NCBI GenBank assembly: GCA_026417115.1
Contig: JAOADW010000025.1
Coordinates: forward strand, 1-58,541
Direction: 5' to 3'
Length of the DNA: 58,541 nucleotides
DNA from: Rhodocyclaceae bacterium
GTDB lineage: Bacteria > Pseudomonadota > Gammaproteobacteria > Burkholderiales > Rhodocyclaceae
In this document: positions 44,386 to 54,804 of the stretch, piece by piece
How positions within the stretch are numbered: position 1 is the stretch's first letter
Layout: every line of letters begins with the position of its first letter
Program-made: the position numbers and the translations under genes
Notes under the pieces: generated by a model
The model's database searches: none
What the model saw: only the letters and a program-made list of their open reading frames with translations
What the model was told of the DNA's origin: nothing

Positions 44386-44843
44386 CGCGTCTTTTCGTCT
44401 TTTTCTTCAGCCTTGTGCTCGTCTGCACCACACATGCCCAAGAAGCCAAGCCACTGGCCGAAGATCCGGTCATCGAGCAGCGCATGATCGCGATCGCCTC
44501 AGAACTGCGCTGTCTCGTTTGCCAAAACGAATCGCTCGCGGGTTCCCAGGCCGAGCTCGCCAAGGATTTGCGCGAAGAAGTCCGCCAATTGCTCAAGGCC
44601 GGCAAGAGCGATCAAGAGGTGCGCGATTTCCTGGTCAGCCGCTATGGCGACTTCGTGCTCTATCGTCCGCGCATCACGCCCATCACCTATCTCCTATGGG
44701 GCGGCCCCTTCTTGCTCCTCGCCCTGGGCATTTTCGTGCTGATTCGCTATTTGCGGCGACGCGCACGGCTACTCGAGCCACCTACGCTTTCCGAGGACGA
44801 GCGACGCAAAGCCGAAGCCTTGCTCGAGGAGAAAGCGCCATGA
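44382..44843 (+). CDS. ccmH: Cytochrome c maturation protein CcmH
   Basis: A 153-residue protein with signal peptide MTRLFVFFFSLVLVCTTHAQ. The redox motif is SELRCLVCQNESLAGSQAEL (CxxC), and a C-terminal helix follows (YLLWGGPFLLLALGIFVLI). It is the short CcmH; the TPR part is encoded separately as ccmI. Confidence 0.96.
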   Translation: MTRLFVFFFSLVLVCTTHAQEAKPLAEDPVIEQRMIAIASELRCLVCQNESLAGSQAELAKDLREEVRQLLKAGKSDQEVRDFLVSRYGDFVLYRPRITPITYLLWGGPFLLLALGIFVLIRYLRRRARLLEPPTLSEDERRKAEALLEEKAP

Positions 44844-45703
44844 TCGGCTTTCTCCTCGGCGCCGCCTTTCTGTTGGCGCTCACGCTCATCATCTTGTCAT
44901 GGCCGCTCTGGCGCCGCGCGCAAGTCGTTTCCACCGACCGTCGCGCCATCAACGCCGCGCTCTACCGCGACGAATTGGCCGAGCTCAAGCAAGACCTCGA
45001 AACCGGCGCGCTCTCTCGCAGCGATTACGAAGAAGCCTATGCGGAGCTTCAGCGTCGCTTACTCGAAGACGCTGCGGCCCAAGACGACATGCGCCCCGCA
45101 CGCCCCAGCAGCCCGCGCAAGCCGTGGATCGCCCTGGCTGCGGGCATCACTTGTGCGGCCATCGCGCTTTATGCGCTGCTCGGCAACCCCGCGGCGCTCA
45201 CCGTCGAGGCCAAGCCCCAGCATCGCGTCACAGCCGCCGACATCGAGCGCATGGTCTCCGCCCTTGCCGCGCGCCTGGAAAAAGAACCCAGCAACACCCA
45301 GGGCTGGATCATGCTCGCGCGGTCCTACAAGGCCTTGGGGCGCTTTGAGGAAGCCGCGCGCACTTATCGTCGCATCGAAGGCGCGCTCGCCGACAATGCC
45401 GACCTCCTCCTCGATTATGCCGACGTCTTGGCCGCGGCGCGCCGTGGCTTCGATGACGAAGTCCTCGCCATAATCGACAAGGCGCTCGCGCTCGTCCCCG
45501 ACCATCCCCAGGGCCTATGGCTCAGGGGCACCGCGCATTACGAAGCCGAACGCTATGCGCAAGCCCTCGCCGATTGGCAGAAGCTTTATGACCAGCTGCC
45601 CAAGGGCTCTGAGGCCGCCATGATGATGGCCGCGAATCTTGCCGAGCTGCGCGAGAAAATGAAGCAGCCCAAGACAGCGCCCGCGCCGGCTGCGAAGCCC
45701 TGA
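44840..45703 (+). CDS. ccmI: Cytochrome c maturation TPR protein CcmI
   Basis: A 287-residue apocytochrome chaperone. Two membrane helices (FLLGAAFLLALTLIILSW and ALAAGITCAAIALYALLG) flank a cytoplasmic loop with YRDELAELKQDLETGALS. The C-terminal part is a TPR domain (GWIMLARSYKALGRFEEAA). It is the last gene of the ccm operon, 168 bases before napC. Confidence 0.94.
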   Translation: MIGFLLGAAFLLALTLIILSWPLWRRAQVVSTDRRAINAALYRDELAELKQDLETGALSRSDYEEAYAELQRRLLEDAAAQDDMRPARPSSPRKPWIALAAGITCAAIALYALLGNPAALTVEAKPQHRVTAADIERMVSALAARLEKEPSNTQGWIMLARSYKALGRFEEAARTYRRIEGALADNADLLLDYADVLAAARRGFDDEVLAIIDKALALVPDHPQGLWLRGTAHYEAERYAQALADWQKLYDQLPKGSEAAMMMAANLAELREKMKQPKTAPAPAAKP

Positions 45704-45799
45704 GCCCTCGCTGGCGATCAATGCATCGGGAATGCCTCTGCCGCCCAGGAGGCGGCCTTGGGGCGGCGCCTGCCTCGCCTAGCGCTCACGACGCGTCGA

Positions 45800-45813
45800 A
45801 TGACCTTAATCAA
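45800..45813 (+). promoter_or_regulatory. FNR/ANR-type box upstream of napC
   Basis: ATGAC-CTTA-ATCAA: the right half-site is perfect and the left has TGA of TTGAT. It lies about 65 bases before the napC ATG, suitable for activation under low oxygen. Confidence 0.6.
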
Positions 45814-45871
45814 GGCAATGCCGGCCCTCGGGGCCTAGCTTAGGCGCATCGTCATCACAGGAGAAACCACG

Positions 45872-46444
45872 ATGGGCATCTGGCAAGCTCTCAAAAGCCC
45901 GAGCGCGAAATATTCTCTAGGCGGCGTCCTCGCTGCCGGTTTCGTCTCCGGCATCATCTTCTGGGGCGGCTTCAACACCGCGATGGAAGCCACCAACACG
46001 CTGGAATTCTGCGTCTCCTGCCATGAAATGCGGGACACCGTCTATCAGGAATACAAGCAGACCATTCATTACCAGAACCGCACCGGCGTGCGCGCGATCT
46101 GCTCGGACTGCCATGTGCCCAAAGACTGGGTGCATAAAGTGGCGCGCAAGATCCAGGCTTCCGGCGAGCTTTATGGCAAGATCATGGGCACGATCGACAC
46201 GCCCGAGAAGTTCGAGGCCAAGCGGCTCACGCTTGCCCAACACGAATGGGATCGGATGAAGAAATCCGATTCGCGCGAATGCCGCAACTGCCACTCATGG
46301 GAGGGCATGAAAGCCGATGCGCAAAAGCAGCGCAGCCGCAAACAACATGAAATGGGCCTGCGCGACAAGATGACCTGCATCGACTGCCACAAGGGCATCG
46401 CCCACAAGAAGCCCGCCGGCATGAAAGAAGACGACGACGAATAG
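45872..46444 (+). CDS. napC: Tetraheme quinol dehydrogenase NapC/NirT
   Basis: A 190-residue membrane-anchored cytochrome. It has an N-terminal helix (LGGVLAAGFVSGIIFWGGF) and four CxxCH motifs (CVSCH, CSDCH, CRNCH, CIDCH). It would transfer electrons from quinol to NapAB in the periplasm. Unusually it is not in the napDAGHB operon but faces it tail to tail, directly downstream of the ccm operon and with its own FNR-type box. It could also serve other periplasmic reductases, such as the molybdoenzyme upstream. Confidence 0.94.
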   Translation: MGIWQALKSPSAKYSLGGVLAAGFVSGIIFWGGFNTAMEATNTLEFCVSCHEMRDTVYQEYKQTIHYQNRTGVRAICSDCHVPKDWVHKVARKIQASGELYGKIMGTIDTPEKFEAKRLTLAQHEWDRMKKSDSRECRNCHSWEGMKADAQKQRSRKQHEMGLRDKMTCIDCHKGIAHKKPAGMKEDDDE

Positions 46445-46901
46445 GACGCGCACACGGCAGACAGAACGGCCGCGGTCGAAGACGATCTCGGCCCGTCCCG
46501 CTTCCTGCGGCAGGTTTGCGCAGGATCTCGGCCTATCCATTCGCAATACGGCGTTCGGCGAGAGGCTGCAGCCGCTCGCCGAACTCATGCGGTGCGGCCC
46601 CAAAGCTTCGAACCGGCTGCCCCCGGCGCGCGGCAACGTATGACGCTTGATCGACGACCCCGGCGCCAGGCAGTGGCGGATTTACCCTCGCCCATGCGAC
46701 GCGCCCGCTGTAAAACCGGTGCGCGATGCAAGACCAGGCTATGCGCCCGCCATTGGCGCGATCGAAGCCTTCCCGCGTCTCTGAGCGGCGATAGCGGAAA
46801 GCAGCCGGGCAAGATTATGACGCTGCGGCGTTGCCGCCGGCGCCATGGCTGCCGGCGACCTTACCCCTGGGAAGGCGCCGGCGGAAACTCGTCAGCGTCG
46901 A
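46445..46901. other. Intergenic region between convergent napC and napB
   Basis: About 457 bases without a credible gene. The region holds one strong inverted repeat (46553-46584); small open frames lack start signals or family motifs. Confidence 0.5.
46553..46584. terminator. Long inverted repeat between napC and napB, possible bidirectional terminator
   Basis: GTTCGGCGAG (46553-46562) pairs perfectly with CTCGCCGAAC (46575-46584), and the interior GGCTGCAGCC is itself palindromic, which extends the stem. It is placed between convergent genes but has no U-tract. Confidence 0.45.
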
Positions 46902-47360
46902 TCAATTCCTGACGTTGCCGACGAAGGTGTTTTCCACGAGCGGCGGTGCATCGACTTGCGGCACGTGGCATTGCATGCAGTTCCAACGGGCCGCAGAGCT
47001 CTCCGCAAGCTTCTTGCCCGTCACAGGGTCGATGAAATGGCTGTCGCCGATCTTGGGCGCGTTCTTCTTCTGATAGTTTGCGGCCGCATGGCAATCCATG
47101 CAGGAATTCTCTTCGAGATTGACGTCGCCGAATTTTTCGATTTCGTGCGGAATCAGCGGCGGTTGCGTGCTGAAGGTGCGCGCGATGTTCTTTGTCGTGC
47201 CCGGCCGTCCGCCCACATAGGCTTTGGGCGCATCGGCCTTGTCCTCTGCGGCGACGTCGGTGCCGCGCATCGGCTTGATGCCTGCGAATTGTTCCGCGCA
47301 GCCCACGACCAGCACTGCGGCCACGACCAGCGACAGGCTATAGACGAACGTACGCTTCAT
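46902..47360 (-). CDS. napB: Periplasmic nitrate reductase diheme subunit NapB, putative lipoprotein
   Basis: A 152-residue diheme cytochrome c with motifs CMDCH and CMQCH, and the NapB segments MRGTDVAAEDKADAPK and PLIPHEIEKF. The chosen start gives MKRTFVYSLSLVVAAVLVVGC, whose LVVGC fits a lipobox, so this NapB may be lipid-anchored rather than soluble. It accepts electrons from NapC and/or NapGH and passes them to NapA. Last gene of the napDAGHB operon. Confidence 0.94.
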   Translation of the reverse strand: MKRTFVYSLSLVVAAVLVVGCAEQFAGIKPMRGTDVAAEDKADAPKAYVGGRPGTTKNIARTFSTQPPLIPHEIEKFGDVNLEENSCMDCHAAANYQKKNAPKIGDSHFIDPVTGKKLAESSAARWNCMQCHVPQVDAPPLVENTFVGNVRN

Positions 47361-47370
47361 GATAGTCTCC

Positions 47371-48270
47371 CTACCCTGGTAAAGTCGATTCTTGGCGCGG
47401 GGGCATGCCGCTGCGAGCCGCCACATTGCGCCCTCCAAATGCAAAGACGCGCTTCGAGCAGACGTCGATGCAGCGTCCGCAATTCGTGCATTGCGCGTCC
47501 AGGATCACCGGCGGTGCACCATCGATGCTCTTGAGCGCCGGCCGGATCACCTGCTGCTCGGGGCAGACCGCAAAACAGTCCATGCAATCGTTGCAGTTTT
47601 CCCGCGCCGGCAGGGTGATGCGCAGCTGCGCAAAGCGGCCGAGCAACCCATAGAAGGCGCCGACGGGGCAAAGGTGGCCGCACCAGCCATGCCTCATGAC
47701 GAACAAATCGAACAGGAAGATCGCGAGGATCACCGCCCAGCCAAACCCCATGCCGAAAATCAGGCCGCGATGGAGCAAGGAAACGGGGTTGATCATCTCC
47801 CAGGCGATCGTGCCCGAAACCGCCGCCACGATCAACGTCATGGCGAGCATCCCATAACGGGTAGCGCGCGACAGATGCGCGCCGCCCTTGATGTCCAGCC
47901 GTCGCCGGAGCCAGGCAGCGGCGTCGGTGACGACATTGAGCGGGCAAACCCAGCTGCAATAGCTGCGGCCGCCCACGACCAGATAAAAAGCCAGCACGAT
48001 GGCCGCGCCGATCCAGCCCAATTGCGTAGGCCATTGCCCCGCCACCAGCATCTGCACCACGAGGTATGGATCGGTCAATGGCAATACGCCAAGCGTATAG
48101 CTGTAATTGAGATTGCCCTTGACGATCCATAGTCCCAACCATGGGCCGCACAGAAACAGCGCGAGGATCGCCGCCTGCGCGCAGCGGCGCAGGATCAGCC
48201 ATCGGTGAGCTGCGAACCAGCCCTTGCTGGCGATCGCTTCGGCGCCGACGGGTTTGTTGGCCGCGCTCAT
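47371..48270 (-). CDS. napH: Quinol dehydrogenase membrane component NapH
   Basis: A 299-residue protein with four helices, membrane cysteine motifs ([20 protein letters not shown]) and two C-terminal [4Fe-4S] motifs ([24 protein letters not shown]). With NapG it forms a second quinol-to-NapAB route. The start overlaps the napG stop by four bases. Confidence 0.95.
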   Translation of the reverse strand: MSAANKPVGAEAIASKGWFAAHRWLILRRCAQAAILALFLCGPWLGLWIVKGNLNYSYTLGVLPLTDPYLVVQMLVAGQWPTQLGWIGAAIVLAFYLVVGGRSYCSWVCPLNVVTDAAAWLRRRLDIKGGAHLSRATRYGMLAMTLIVAAVSGTIAWEMINPVSLLHRGLIFGMGFGWAVILAIFLFDLFVMRHGWCGHLCPVGAFYGLLGRFAQLRITLPARENCNDCMDCFAVCPEQQVIRPALKSIDGAPPVILDAQCTNCGRCIDVCSKRVFAFGGRNVAARSGMPPRQESTLPG

Positions 48271-49145
48271 AGCCGATCTCCCTTGAGCGCCTTGGGCAAG
48301 CCGCCTGTCGCCTCGGCAGGGCCGCTGGGCGCTGGCTCGGCTGGCGGCGCGCGGTAAAGTCCCTTGCCGCCGAGCTCATAGCGCATGTCCTCGGGCAGGT
48401 TGTATTGGTGCTCGGGATCCGGGGCCACGAGGCTGCCTCCGGCTTTTTCCTTTTCCACCCAGCCCAGCCGATAATGCGCCGACAAGCGGCCCTTGGCCAT
48501 ATAGAGCGGGAACACCTTGATGGCGGCGATTTCGGTTGGGCAAGCCTTCTCGCACTTGCCGCAGCCCGTGCAGTGCGCGGAATGCACGACCGGAATGAAC
48601 AGCGTATGTCGGCCCGTGCGGGGATTGGCCTGGGGTTCCAGCGTGATCGCCTTGTCGAGCACGGGGCAGACGCGATAGCAGATGTCGCAGCGCAGGCCCA
48701 GGAAATTCAGACAGGTTTCCTGGTCGACGAGAACGGCAAGCCCCATCTTCGCCTTCGTGATGTCGGTCAGCCCATGATCGAGGGCGCCCGTCGGACACGC
48801 CTTGACGCAGGGAATGTCTTCGCACATCTCGCAGGGCGCCTGCCGCGCGACGAAATAGGGAGTACCCGTCGCCATCGGCTCTTCTGGTTTGGCGAGGAGC
48901 AGAATGTCGTACGGGCAATCGCGCACGCACAGGCCGCAGCGGATGCAGGCGGCGGAAAACGCCTCTTCTGGCAATGCGCCCGGGGGCCTGATCGCCGCAG
49001 GGGGCAACGCGGTCGCCCGGCGCGCATAAAGCCCCAGCGCAAGCCCACACAGGCCCACGCCACAAGCCATGCGCGCGGCATCGAGCAAGAATTGACGGCG
49101 TGCGTTCGGCGCACGCTTCGTGGCAGCAGATGTCGTCTCGTTCAT
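48267..49145 (-). CDS. napG: Ferredoxin-type protein NapG
   Basis: A 292-residue protein with a twin-arginine-like N-terminus ([19 protein letters not shown]) and four Fe-S motifs ([35 protein letters not shown] and [12 protein letters not shown]). It works with NapH. The extended C-terminal tail is Pro/Ala-rich (about 30 residues). It follows napA after 67 bases. Confidence 0.95.
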   Translation of the reverse strand: MNETTSAATKRAPNARRQFLLDAARMACGVGLCGLALGLYARRATALPPAAIRPPGALPEEAFSAACIRCGLCVRDCPYDILLLAKPEEPMATGTPYFVARQAPCEMCEDIPCVKACPTGALDHGLTDITKAKMGLAVLVDQETCLNFLGLRCDICYRVCPVLDKAITLEPQANPRTGRHTLFIPVVHSAHCTGCGKCEKACPTEIAAIKVFPLYMAKGRLSAHYRLGWVEKEKAGGSLVAPDPEHQYNLPEDMRYELGGKGLYRAPPAEPAPSGPAEATGGLPKALKGDRL

Positions 49146-49212
49146 GATCGGGGGGCGGGAAGCTTGCCCCCTGTTCCGCTTCCCGCTTCATGGTTTCACA
49201 TCGCCATCGACA

Positions 49213-51762
49213 TCACACCTTCACCACCTTGGCCGCGCACTTCTTGAAATCGGTCTCTTTCGAGATCGGGCACGTGGCGTCCAAGGTCAACTTATTGACG
49301 AGGCGATGCTCATCGAAGAAGGGGATGAAGATCATCCCTTCGGGCATCTTGTTGCGCCCTTTGGTTTCGACGCGCAGCTGGATTTCGCCTCGACGCGTGG
49401 CCACCTTGCAGACATCGCCGCGCTTCAGACCCCGCTTTTCGGCGTCCTTGGGATGCATGAACACGACGGCGTCCGGGAAGGCCTTGTAGAGCTCGGGCAC
49501 GCGCCGCGTCATCGACCCTGAATGCCAATGTTCGAGCACGCGGCCGGTGCAAAGCCACAAGTCGTATTCGGCGTCGGGCTTCTCCGGCGGATCTTGATAG
49601 GGCAGCGCAAAGATGCGCGCCTTGCCATCGGGGTTGCCGTAGAACTTCCAGCCTTCGCCCGCCTTCACGTAAGGATCGAACCCCTCGCGATAGCGCCAGA
49701 GGGTTTCCTTGCCGTCGACGACCGGCCAGCGCAGGCCGCGCACGCGATGATAGTGGTCGAAATCGCCGAGGTCCTTGGCCTTGCCGCGGCCAAATTGCAC
49801 ATATTCGCTCCAGATGCCCTTTTGCACATAGAACCCGAAGTATTCGGACTCGTCATTGGTATAGCCGGGCCAAGCATGGGCATTGACCTTCGCCGCCTCT
49901 TCCTTCGGGAATTGATTGATCTGGCCGTTCAAGAACAACACTTCATAAAGCGTCTTGCCCTTGAGCTCGGGCGCCTTGGCGAGCAATTCCGCGGGCCAGA
50001 CCTCTTCGACCTTGAAGCGCTTGGAAAATTCGAGATACTGCCAGAGATCGGAGCGGCACTCGCCCGGGGCCTTGACCTGCTGACGCCAGAACTGCCCCCG
50101 GCGCTCGGCGTTGCCATAGGCGCCTTCCTTTTCCATCCACATCGCGCAAGGCAGGATCAAATCCGCCGACATCGCCGAAACCGTCGGATAGACGTCCGAT
50201 ACCACGACGAACGCCTTCGGGTTGCGCCAACCCGGGTAGATCTCGCCATTGACGTTGGGGCCGGCCTGCATGTTGTTGGTCGTCGTCGTCCAGTAGAAGC
50301 CGATCTTGCCGTCCTTGAGCATGCGCGACTGCTGCACCGCGTGATAACCCACCCGCTCAGAGATCGTGCCCGCCGGCACTTTCCAGATTTTTTCCGCGAC
50401 CGCGCGGTGGTCGGGGTTCATCACCACCATGTCCGCAGGCAGACGATGTGAAAAGGTTCCGACCTCCCGCGCCGTCCCACAGGCCGAAGGCTGGCCGGTC
50501 AAGGAGAAGGGGCTATTGCCGGGCTCGGAAATCTTGCCGGTCAAGAGATGGATGTTATAGAGGAGATTATTGACCCAGGTGCCGCGCGTATGCTGATTGA
50601 ATCCCATCGTCCAGAAGGACGTCACCTTGATCTTGGGATCAGCATAGGTCTTCGCCAGCGCTTCGAGCTTGTCCTTGGGCACGCCTGACATCTCGGCGAC
50701 CTTGTCGAGCGTATATTCGGAGACGAACTTCGCATATTCCTCGAAGGTGATCGGCGAAAAGGCGTTGGGGTTGCCCTTGGGCTTGCCATCCGGCCCAGGA
50801 TAGCCGTTGTTGCCCGCCGCCAGTTCGAGCGGATGGTTCGGCCGCAGGCCATAGCCGATATCGGTCACGCCCTTGTGGAAGGTGCAGTATTTATTGACGA
50901 AGTCCTTGTTCACCGCGCCTGTCTGGATGATGTAGTTGGCGATGTAGTTGAGGATCGCCAGATCGGTTTGCGGCTTGAAAAGCATTTCGTTGTCGGCAAG
51001 CTCGCAGGAGCGGTGCGAGAACGTCGAGAGCACGTGGATTTTGACGTGATTGGCCGTCAGCCGCCGGTTGGTGATGCGCGACCAGAGGATCGGATGCATC
51101 TCCGCCATGTTCGACCCCCAGAGCACGAAGGCGTCCGCATGCTCGATGTCGTCATAGACGCCCATCGGCTCGTCGGCGCCAAAGGCGCGCATGAAGGCGA
51201 ACACCGCCGAGGCCATGCAATGGCGTGCGTTCGGATCGATGCTATTGGAGCGAAAACCAGCCTTCCAGAGCTTGTTCGCCGCATAGCCTTCCCAGACGGT
51301 CCACTGGCCGGAGCCGAACATGGCGACGCCAAACGGGCCCTGGTCGGGATTCTTGATCGTTTCCTTGACCTTCTGCGCCATGATGTCGAAGGCCTGATCC
51401 CAGGTGATCGGCGTAAATTCGCCGTTCTTGTCGAATTTGCCATCCTTCATGCGCAGCAGGGGCCGCGTCAGGCGATCCTTGCCATACATGATCTTGGCGA
51501 GGAAATAGCCTTTCACGCAATTGAGGCCTTTATTGACGGGCGCATCGGGGTCGCCTTGCGTCGCCACGACGCGTCCATCTTTCACGCCGACCAAGACGCC
51601 GCAGCCGGTGCCGCAATAGCGGCAAACCCCTTTGTCCCAGCGCACGCCATCGTCCGCCTTGGTCTGGGCGAGGACGGCGGCTTTGGGCAGGGCGGCGCCC
51701 GCGATGCCTGCGGCCGCAGCGATCGCGTTTGCCTTGATGAATTCACGCCGTGTCACTTTCAT
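49213..51762 (-). CDS. napA: Periplasmic nitrate reductase catalytic subunit NapA
   Basis: An 849-residue molybdenum enzyme with Tat signal ([19 protein letters not shown]), [4Fe-4S] motif [10 protein letters not shown]...NC (C47, C50, C54, C82) and the Mo-ligating Cys in [10 protein letters not shown] (C182). It reduces nitrate to nitrite in the periplasm. The start was chosen for the Tat signal; the open frame runs a further 86 codons upstream through napD. Preceded by napD, which binds the Tat signal. Confidence 0.98.
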   Translation of the reverse strand: MKVTRREFIKANAIAAAAGIAGAALPKAAVLAQTKADDGVRWDKGVCRYCGTGCGVLVGVKDGRVVATQGDPDAPVNKGLNCVKGYFLAKIMYGKDRLTRPLLRMKDGKFDKNGEFTPITWDQAFDIMAQKVKETIKNPDQGPFGVAMFGSGQWTVWEGYAANKLWKAGFRSNSIDPNARHCMASAVFAFMRAFGADEPMGVYDDIEHADAFVLWGSNMAEMHPILWSRITNRRLTANHVKIHVLSTFSHRSCELADNEMLFKPQTDLAILNYIANYIIQTGAVNKDFVNKYCTFHKGVTDIGYGLRPNHPLELAAGNNGYPGPDGKPKGNPNAFSPITFEEYAKFVSEYTLDKVAEMSGVPKDKLEALAKTYADPKIKVTSFWTMGFNQHTRGTWVNNLLYNIHLLTGKISEPGNSPFSLTGQPSACGTAREVGTFSHRLPADMVVMNPDHRAVAEKIWKVPAGTISERVGYHAVQQSRMLKDGKIGFYWTTTTNNMQAGPNVNGEIYPGWRNPKAFVVVSDVYPTVSAMSADLILPCAMWMEKEGAYGNAERRGQFWRQQVKAPGECRSDLWQYLEFSKRFKVEEVWPAELLAKAPELKGKTLYEVLFLNGQINQFPKEEAAKVNAHAWPGYTNDESEYFGFYVQKGIWSEYVQFGRGKAKDLGDFDHYHRVRGLRWPVVDGKETLWRYREGFDPYVKAGEGWKFYGNPDGKARIFALPYQDPPEKPDAEYDLWLCTGRVLEHWHSGSMTRRVPELYKAFPDAVVFMHPKDAEKRGLKRGDVCKVATRRGEIQLRVETKGRNKMPEGMIFIPFFDEHRLVNKLTLDATCPISKETDFKKCAAKVVKV

Positions 51763-51802
51763 GGCAACCTCCTTGTCGATGGGCAGCGCCCGTGGGCGGC
51801 GC

Positions 51803-52069
51803 TCAACGGATGGAATGAACGGTGATTTCCTCGTCGGGATTGGGTTCGCTATGCTGATAGACCATGGCCGCCGACATGACGCCGGGAAGCGCCGCGACGC
51901 GATCGAATAAAGACGCCGTCGTCGCATCGTCCTCTGCTTCGAGCGTGACGACGAACTTGCCGTCGGGCGAAATGGCATGGATCTCGGCGCCTTCGATCTC
52001 GAGAAGGCCCCGCTCGACATCGCCGCCTTGGTCGGGATGGGGAATGACGATCAGACTGGAAATGTTCAT
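51803..52069 (-). CDS. napD: NapA signal-peptide-binding chaperone NapD
   Basis: An 88-residue protein beginning [20 protein letters not shown], with [16 protein letters not shown] near the end, the conserved NapD elements. It prevents premature export of NapA. First gene of the operon; a perfect FNR box lies about 70 bases upstream. Confidence 0.95.
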   Translation of the reverse strand: MNISSLIVIPHPDQGGDVERGLLEIEGAEIHAISPDGKFVVTLEAEDDATTASLFDRVAALPGVMSAAMVYQHSEPNPDEEITVHSIR

Positions 52070-52111
52070 CTTGCACGCAAACTCTGCTCGCCCCTGCGAG
52101 CGTTCGCGTGC

Positions 52112-52117
52112 ATCCTA
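52112..52117 (-). promoter_or_regulatory. -10 element of the nap promoter
   Basis: TAGGAT on the minus strand. The centre of the FNR box is about 41.5 bases upstream of the start point expected from this -10 (near 52105), the geometry of a class II FNR-activated promoter. Confidence 0.6.
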
Positions 52118-52139
52118 GGCGCGTGTGCGCAAAGAAGGC

Positions 52140-52153
52140 TTGATAGCGATCAA
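52140..52153 (-). promoter_or_regulatory. FNR/ANR box upstream of napDAGHB
   Basis: TTGAT-AGCG-ATCAA is a perfect match to the FNR/ANR/DNR consensus TTGAT-N4-ATCAA. It lies in the gap between napD and the DUF3460 gene, properly placed for napD. Confidence 0.85.
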
Positions 52154-52314
52154 GAAATTACAAAGTTGACTATGCTGCTCAGATAAAGGCGCGACGTAGG
52201 CTTTCGCTTGCGCGTCCCACCCGCCAGGAGCCTGCGCGCACGGGCGCGCAGCAAGCGCGTCCATCGCCGCGCTGGGCGCAGACGGCCATCGCGCGAACAT
52301 AGGCTGCGCCGCGC

Positions 52315-52527
52315 CTAGCGGCGTGCGCGCGCCGGATCGAAATCGGCGTCATACGCGTAAGGCTTCGGCGGCACGCGCGTGCGCGCCTCGATGCGCCGCG
52401 TCGCCTCGACCGCCTGGGCGCCGCGATCCCACCACAAGGCGCGTCCGCTGTGTTGCACGGCTTTCACCTCGGGATGGGCGGCAAGCCATGCGCGCATGAA
52501 ACGGGTGAATTCGGATTCATAGGCCAT
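52315..52527 (-). CDS. DUF3460 family protein
   Basis: A 70-residue protein starting MAYESEFTRFMRAWLAAHPE with SGRALWWDRGAQ in the middle, the characteristic pattern of DUF3460, a small family of betaproteobacteria with unknown function. It lies twelve bases downstream of spoT on the same strand and is probably cotranscribed. Confidence 0.85.
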   Translation of the reverse strand: MAYESEFTRFMRAWLAAHPEVKAVQHSGRALWWDRGAQAVEATRRIEARTRVPPKPYAYDADFDPARARR

Positions 52528-52539
52528 GTCGATACTCCT

Positions 52540-54786
52540 TCAGCGAGGGTGCGCGCGCTCGCCCTTGACGCGCGCGATGCGCATGACATTGGGCAAGCGG
52601 CGCAGATTCTTCAAGATGCGCGCCAGATGGAGCCGCCCCGTCACCTGCAAGGTGAAATGAAGCGCCGTCGTCGTGCCGCCGTCGGCGGTATCCATATGGA
52701 CGTCGATGATGTTCGAATCATGCATGGCGATCGCATGGGCGATGCGCGCCAGCACGCCGGGGCGATTTTCCGCGACCACGCGGATCGCGACGTCGAAGGG
52801 CCCGACCGTTTCCGCGTCCCATTCGACATCCACCCACTGGCGGTTGCCGCCCTGCGCGCGTGCGCCCTTGAGATTGGGGCAGTCGAGGGTATGGATCGAC
52901 AAGCCCTGGCCGGGAACGGTGACGCCGACGATCGCGTCGCCCGGGATGGGACGGCAACAACGCGCAAGCTGCATCGCGAGATCCTGGCTCGACTTGATGC
53001 GGATCGCGCCGCCTACGAGCGGCGCCTGCGCGCCGGGGGCGGCGCCGTCGAGCAAGCGGCGCGCCACCACCTGCGGCAAGCGCTTGCCGAGGCCGATTTC
53101 GGTGAAGACCTCGCGCGGCGTCTTGCCCGAAAACGTCGCCAGAAAGCGGTTCCAAGCCGCCGTGCCGAGTTCTTCGAGGCGGTGGCCGAGGCTCGCGAGC
53201 GCCTTCGCCAACAATTGCTCGCCCAGCGCGGCCGAGGATTCCTCCTGCCTCGTCTTCAGGAAATGGCGGATCTGCGCGCGCGCCTTGCCCGTCTTGACGA
53301 ACGAAAGCCAGTTGGGGTTGGGCGCCGCGTTGGGCGCCGTGATGATCTCCACCTGGTCGCCGTTCTTGAGCTCGGTGCGCAACGGCATATGCTCGTTGTT
53401 GATCTTGCAGGCGATGCAGCGATTGCCGATGTCGGTATGCACGGCATAGGCGAAATCGACGGCGGTGGCGCCGCGGCGCAAAGAAATGATGTGCCCGGCG
53501 GGCGTGAAGACGAACACCTCGCCCGGAAAGAGGTCGAGCTTGACCTGCTCGAGGAACTCCGTGGAATCCGGCGTGGCGCGCTGCAAATCGAGCAAGGATT
53601 GCAGCCAGCGATGGGTGGTCTTGTGCAGCTCCGAAAGCGTGGCGTCTTCCTTGTAAAGCCAATGCGCGGCCACGCCCGATTCCGCGACATGATGCATCGC
53701 GCGCGTGCGGATCTGCACCTCGATCGGCATCCCGAACGGGCCGATGAGCGTCGTATGCAGCGACTGATAGCCATTGGCCTTGGGCAGCGCGATGTAATCC
53801 TTGAATTTGCCCGGCACCGGCTTGAAAAGGCCATGCATGGCGCCGAGCGCGAGATAGCAGGCAGGCACGTCCTCGACGATGATGCGCACGCCATAAATGT
53901 CGAGCACCTGGGCGAAAGAAAGGCGTTTCTCGCGCATCTTGCAATAGATGCCATAGAGATGCTTTTCGCGGCCCACGACCTCGCCCTCGATACGCCATTC
54001 GGGCAGGCGTTGCTTGATCGCGTCGAGCACCTTGCTCATGCCCTCGCGCCGGTTGCCGCGCGCGGCGCGCACCGCGCGCGCGAGCACGCGGTAGCGCAGC
54101 GGGTAAAGCGCGCGGAAAGCGAGATCCTGCAATTCGCGGTAGAGGGAATTGAGGCCCAAGCGATTGGCGATCGGCGCGTAGATCTCGAGCGTCTCGCGCG
54201 CGATGCGCCGACGCTTCTCCGGCCGCATGGCGTCGATCGTGCGCATGTTGTGCAGCCGATCGGCGAGCTTGATCAGGATCACGCGCACATCCTGGGCCAT
54301 TGCCAACAGCATCTTGCGCAGATTCTCCGCCTGCGCTTCGGCGATGCTTTGATGCTCGATGCGGTCTAGCTTGGAAACGCCATCGACGAGCTCGGCCGTG
54401 ACGCGCCCGAAGCGCTGCGCCAGCTCCTCCTTTGCGATGCGCGCATCCTCCATGACGTCGTGCAGCAACGCGGCGGCCAGCGCCTGCGCGTCGAGCCGCC
54501 AATGCGCCAACGTCTCGGCCACCGCGAGCGGATGCGAAACATAGGGTTCGCCGCTTGCGCGATATTGGCCGCGGTGCGCCGCCTCGGCGAACTGATAAGC
54601 CGCCTTGACCTGGGCAACCTCCTCGGCCTTCAAATAGCGCGTGATCTGGGCGATGAAATGCTCGTAGTCCTCCGCCAGATCGATCGGCGGATGCATGTCG
54701 AGCGGAATCAGGGAGGCGGCGTCCTCCTCAGGAAGCGCAGCCGGCAGCGGGCGAGACGGCTCGATCGTCAAGGAAACCGCGGCCAT
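52540..54786 (-). CDS. spoT: Bifunctional (p)ppGpp synthetase/hydrolase SpoT
   Basis: A 748-residue Rel/Spo homologue. In order: HD hydrolase (ALLHDVMEDARIAKEEL), synthetase (VLDIYGVRIIVEDVPACY, PKANGYQSLHTTLIGPFG), TGS (VFVFTPAGHIISLRRGATAV), a central helical/zinc-finger-like region, and a C-terminal ACT domain. It sets the level of the alarmone. The genes rpoZ and gmk precede it in the same direction, the classic order gmk-rpoZ-spoT. Confidence 0.97.
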   Translation of the reverse strand: MAAVSLTIEPSRPLPAALPEEDAASLIPLDMHPPIDLAEDYEHFIAQITRYLKAEEVAQVKAAYQFAEAAHRGQYRASGEPYVSHPLAVAETLAHWRLDAQALAAALLHDVMEDARIAKEELAQRFGRVTAELVDGVSKLDRIEHQSIAEAQAENLRKMLLAMAQDVRVILIKLADRLHNMRTIDAMRPEKRRRIARETLEIYAPIANRLGLNSLYRELQDLAFRALYPLRYRVLARAVRAARGNRREGMSKVLDAIKQRLPEWRIEGEVVGREKHLYGIYCKMREKRLSFAQVLDIYGVRIIVEDVPACYLALGAMHGLFKPVPGKFKDYIALPKANGYQSLHTTLIGPFGMPIEVQIRTRAMHHVAESGVAAHWLYKEDATLSELHKTTHRWLQSLLDLQRATPDSTEFLEQVKLDLFPGEVFVFTPAGHIISLRRGATAVDFAYAVHTDIGNRCIACKINNEHMPLRTELKNGDQVEIITAPNAAPNPNWLSFVKTGKARAQIRHFLKTRQEESSAALGEQLLAKALASLGHRLEELGTAAWNRFLATFSGKTPREVFTEIGLGKRLPQVVARRLLDGAAPGAQAPLVGGAIRIKSSQDLAMQLARCCRPIPGDAIVGVTVPGQGLSIHTLDCPNLKGARAQGGNRQWVDVEWDAETVGPFDVAIRVVAENRPGVLARIAHAIAMHDSNIIDVHMDTADGGTTTALHFTLQVTGRLHLARILKNLRRLPNVMRIARVKGERAHPR

Positions 54787-54804
54787 CGCTGCGCCTCACG
54801 CGCC

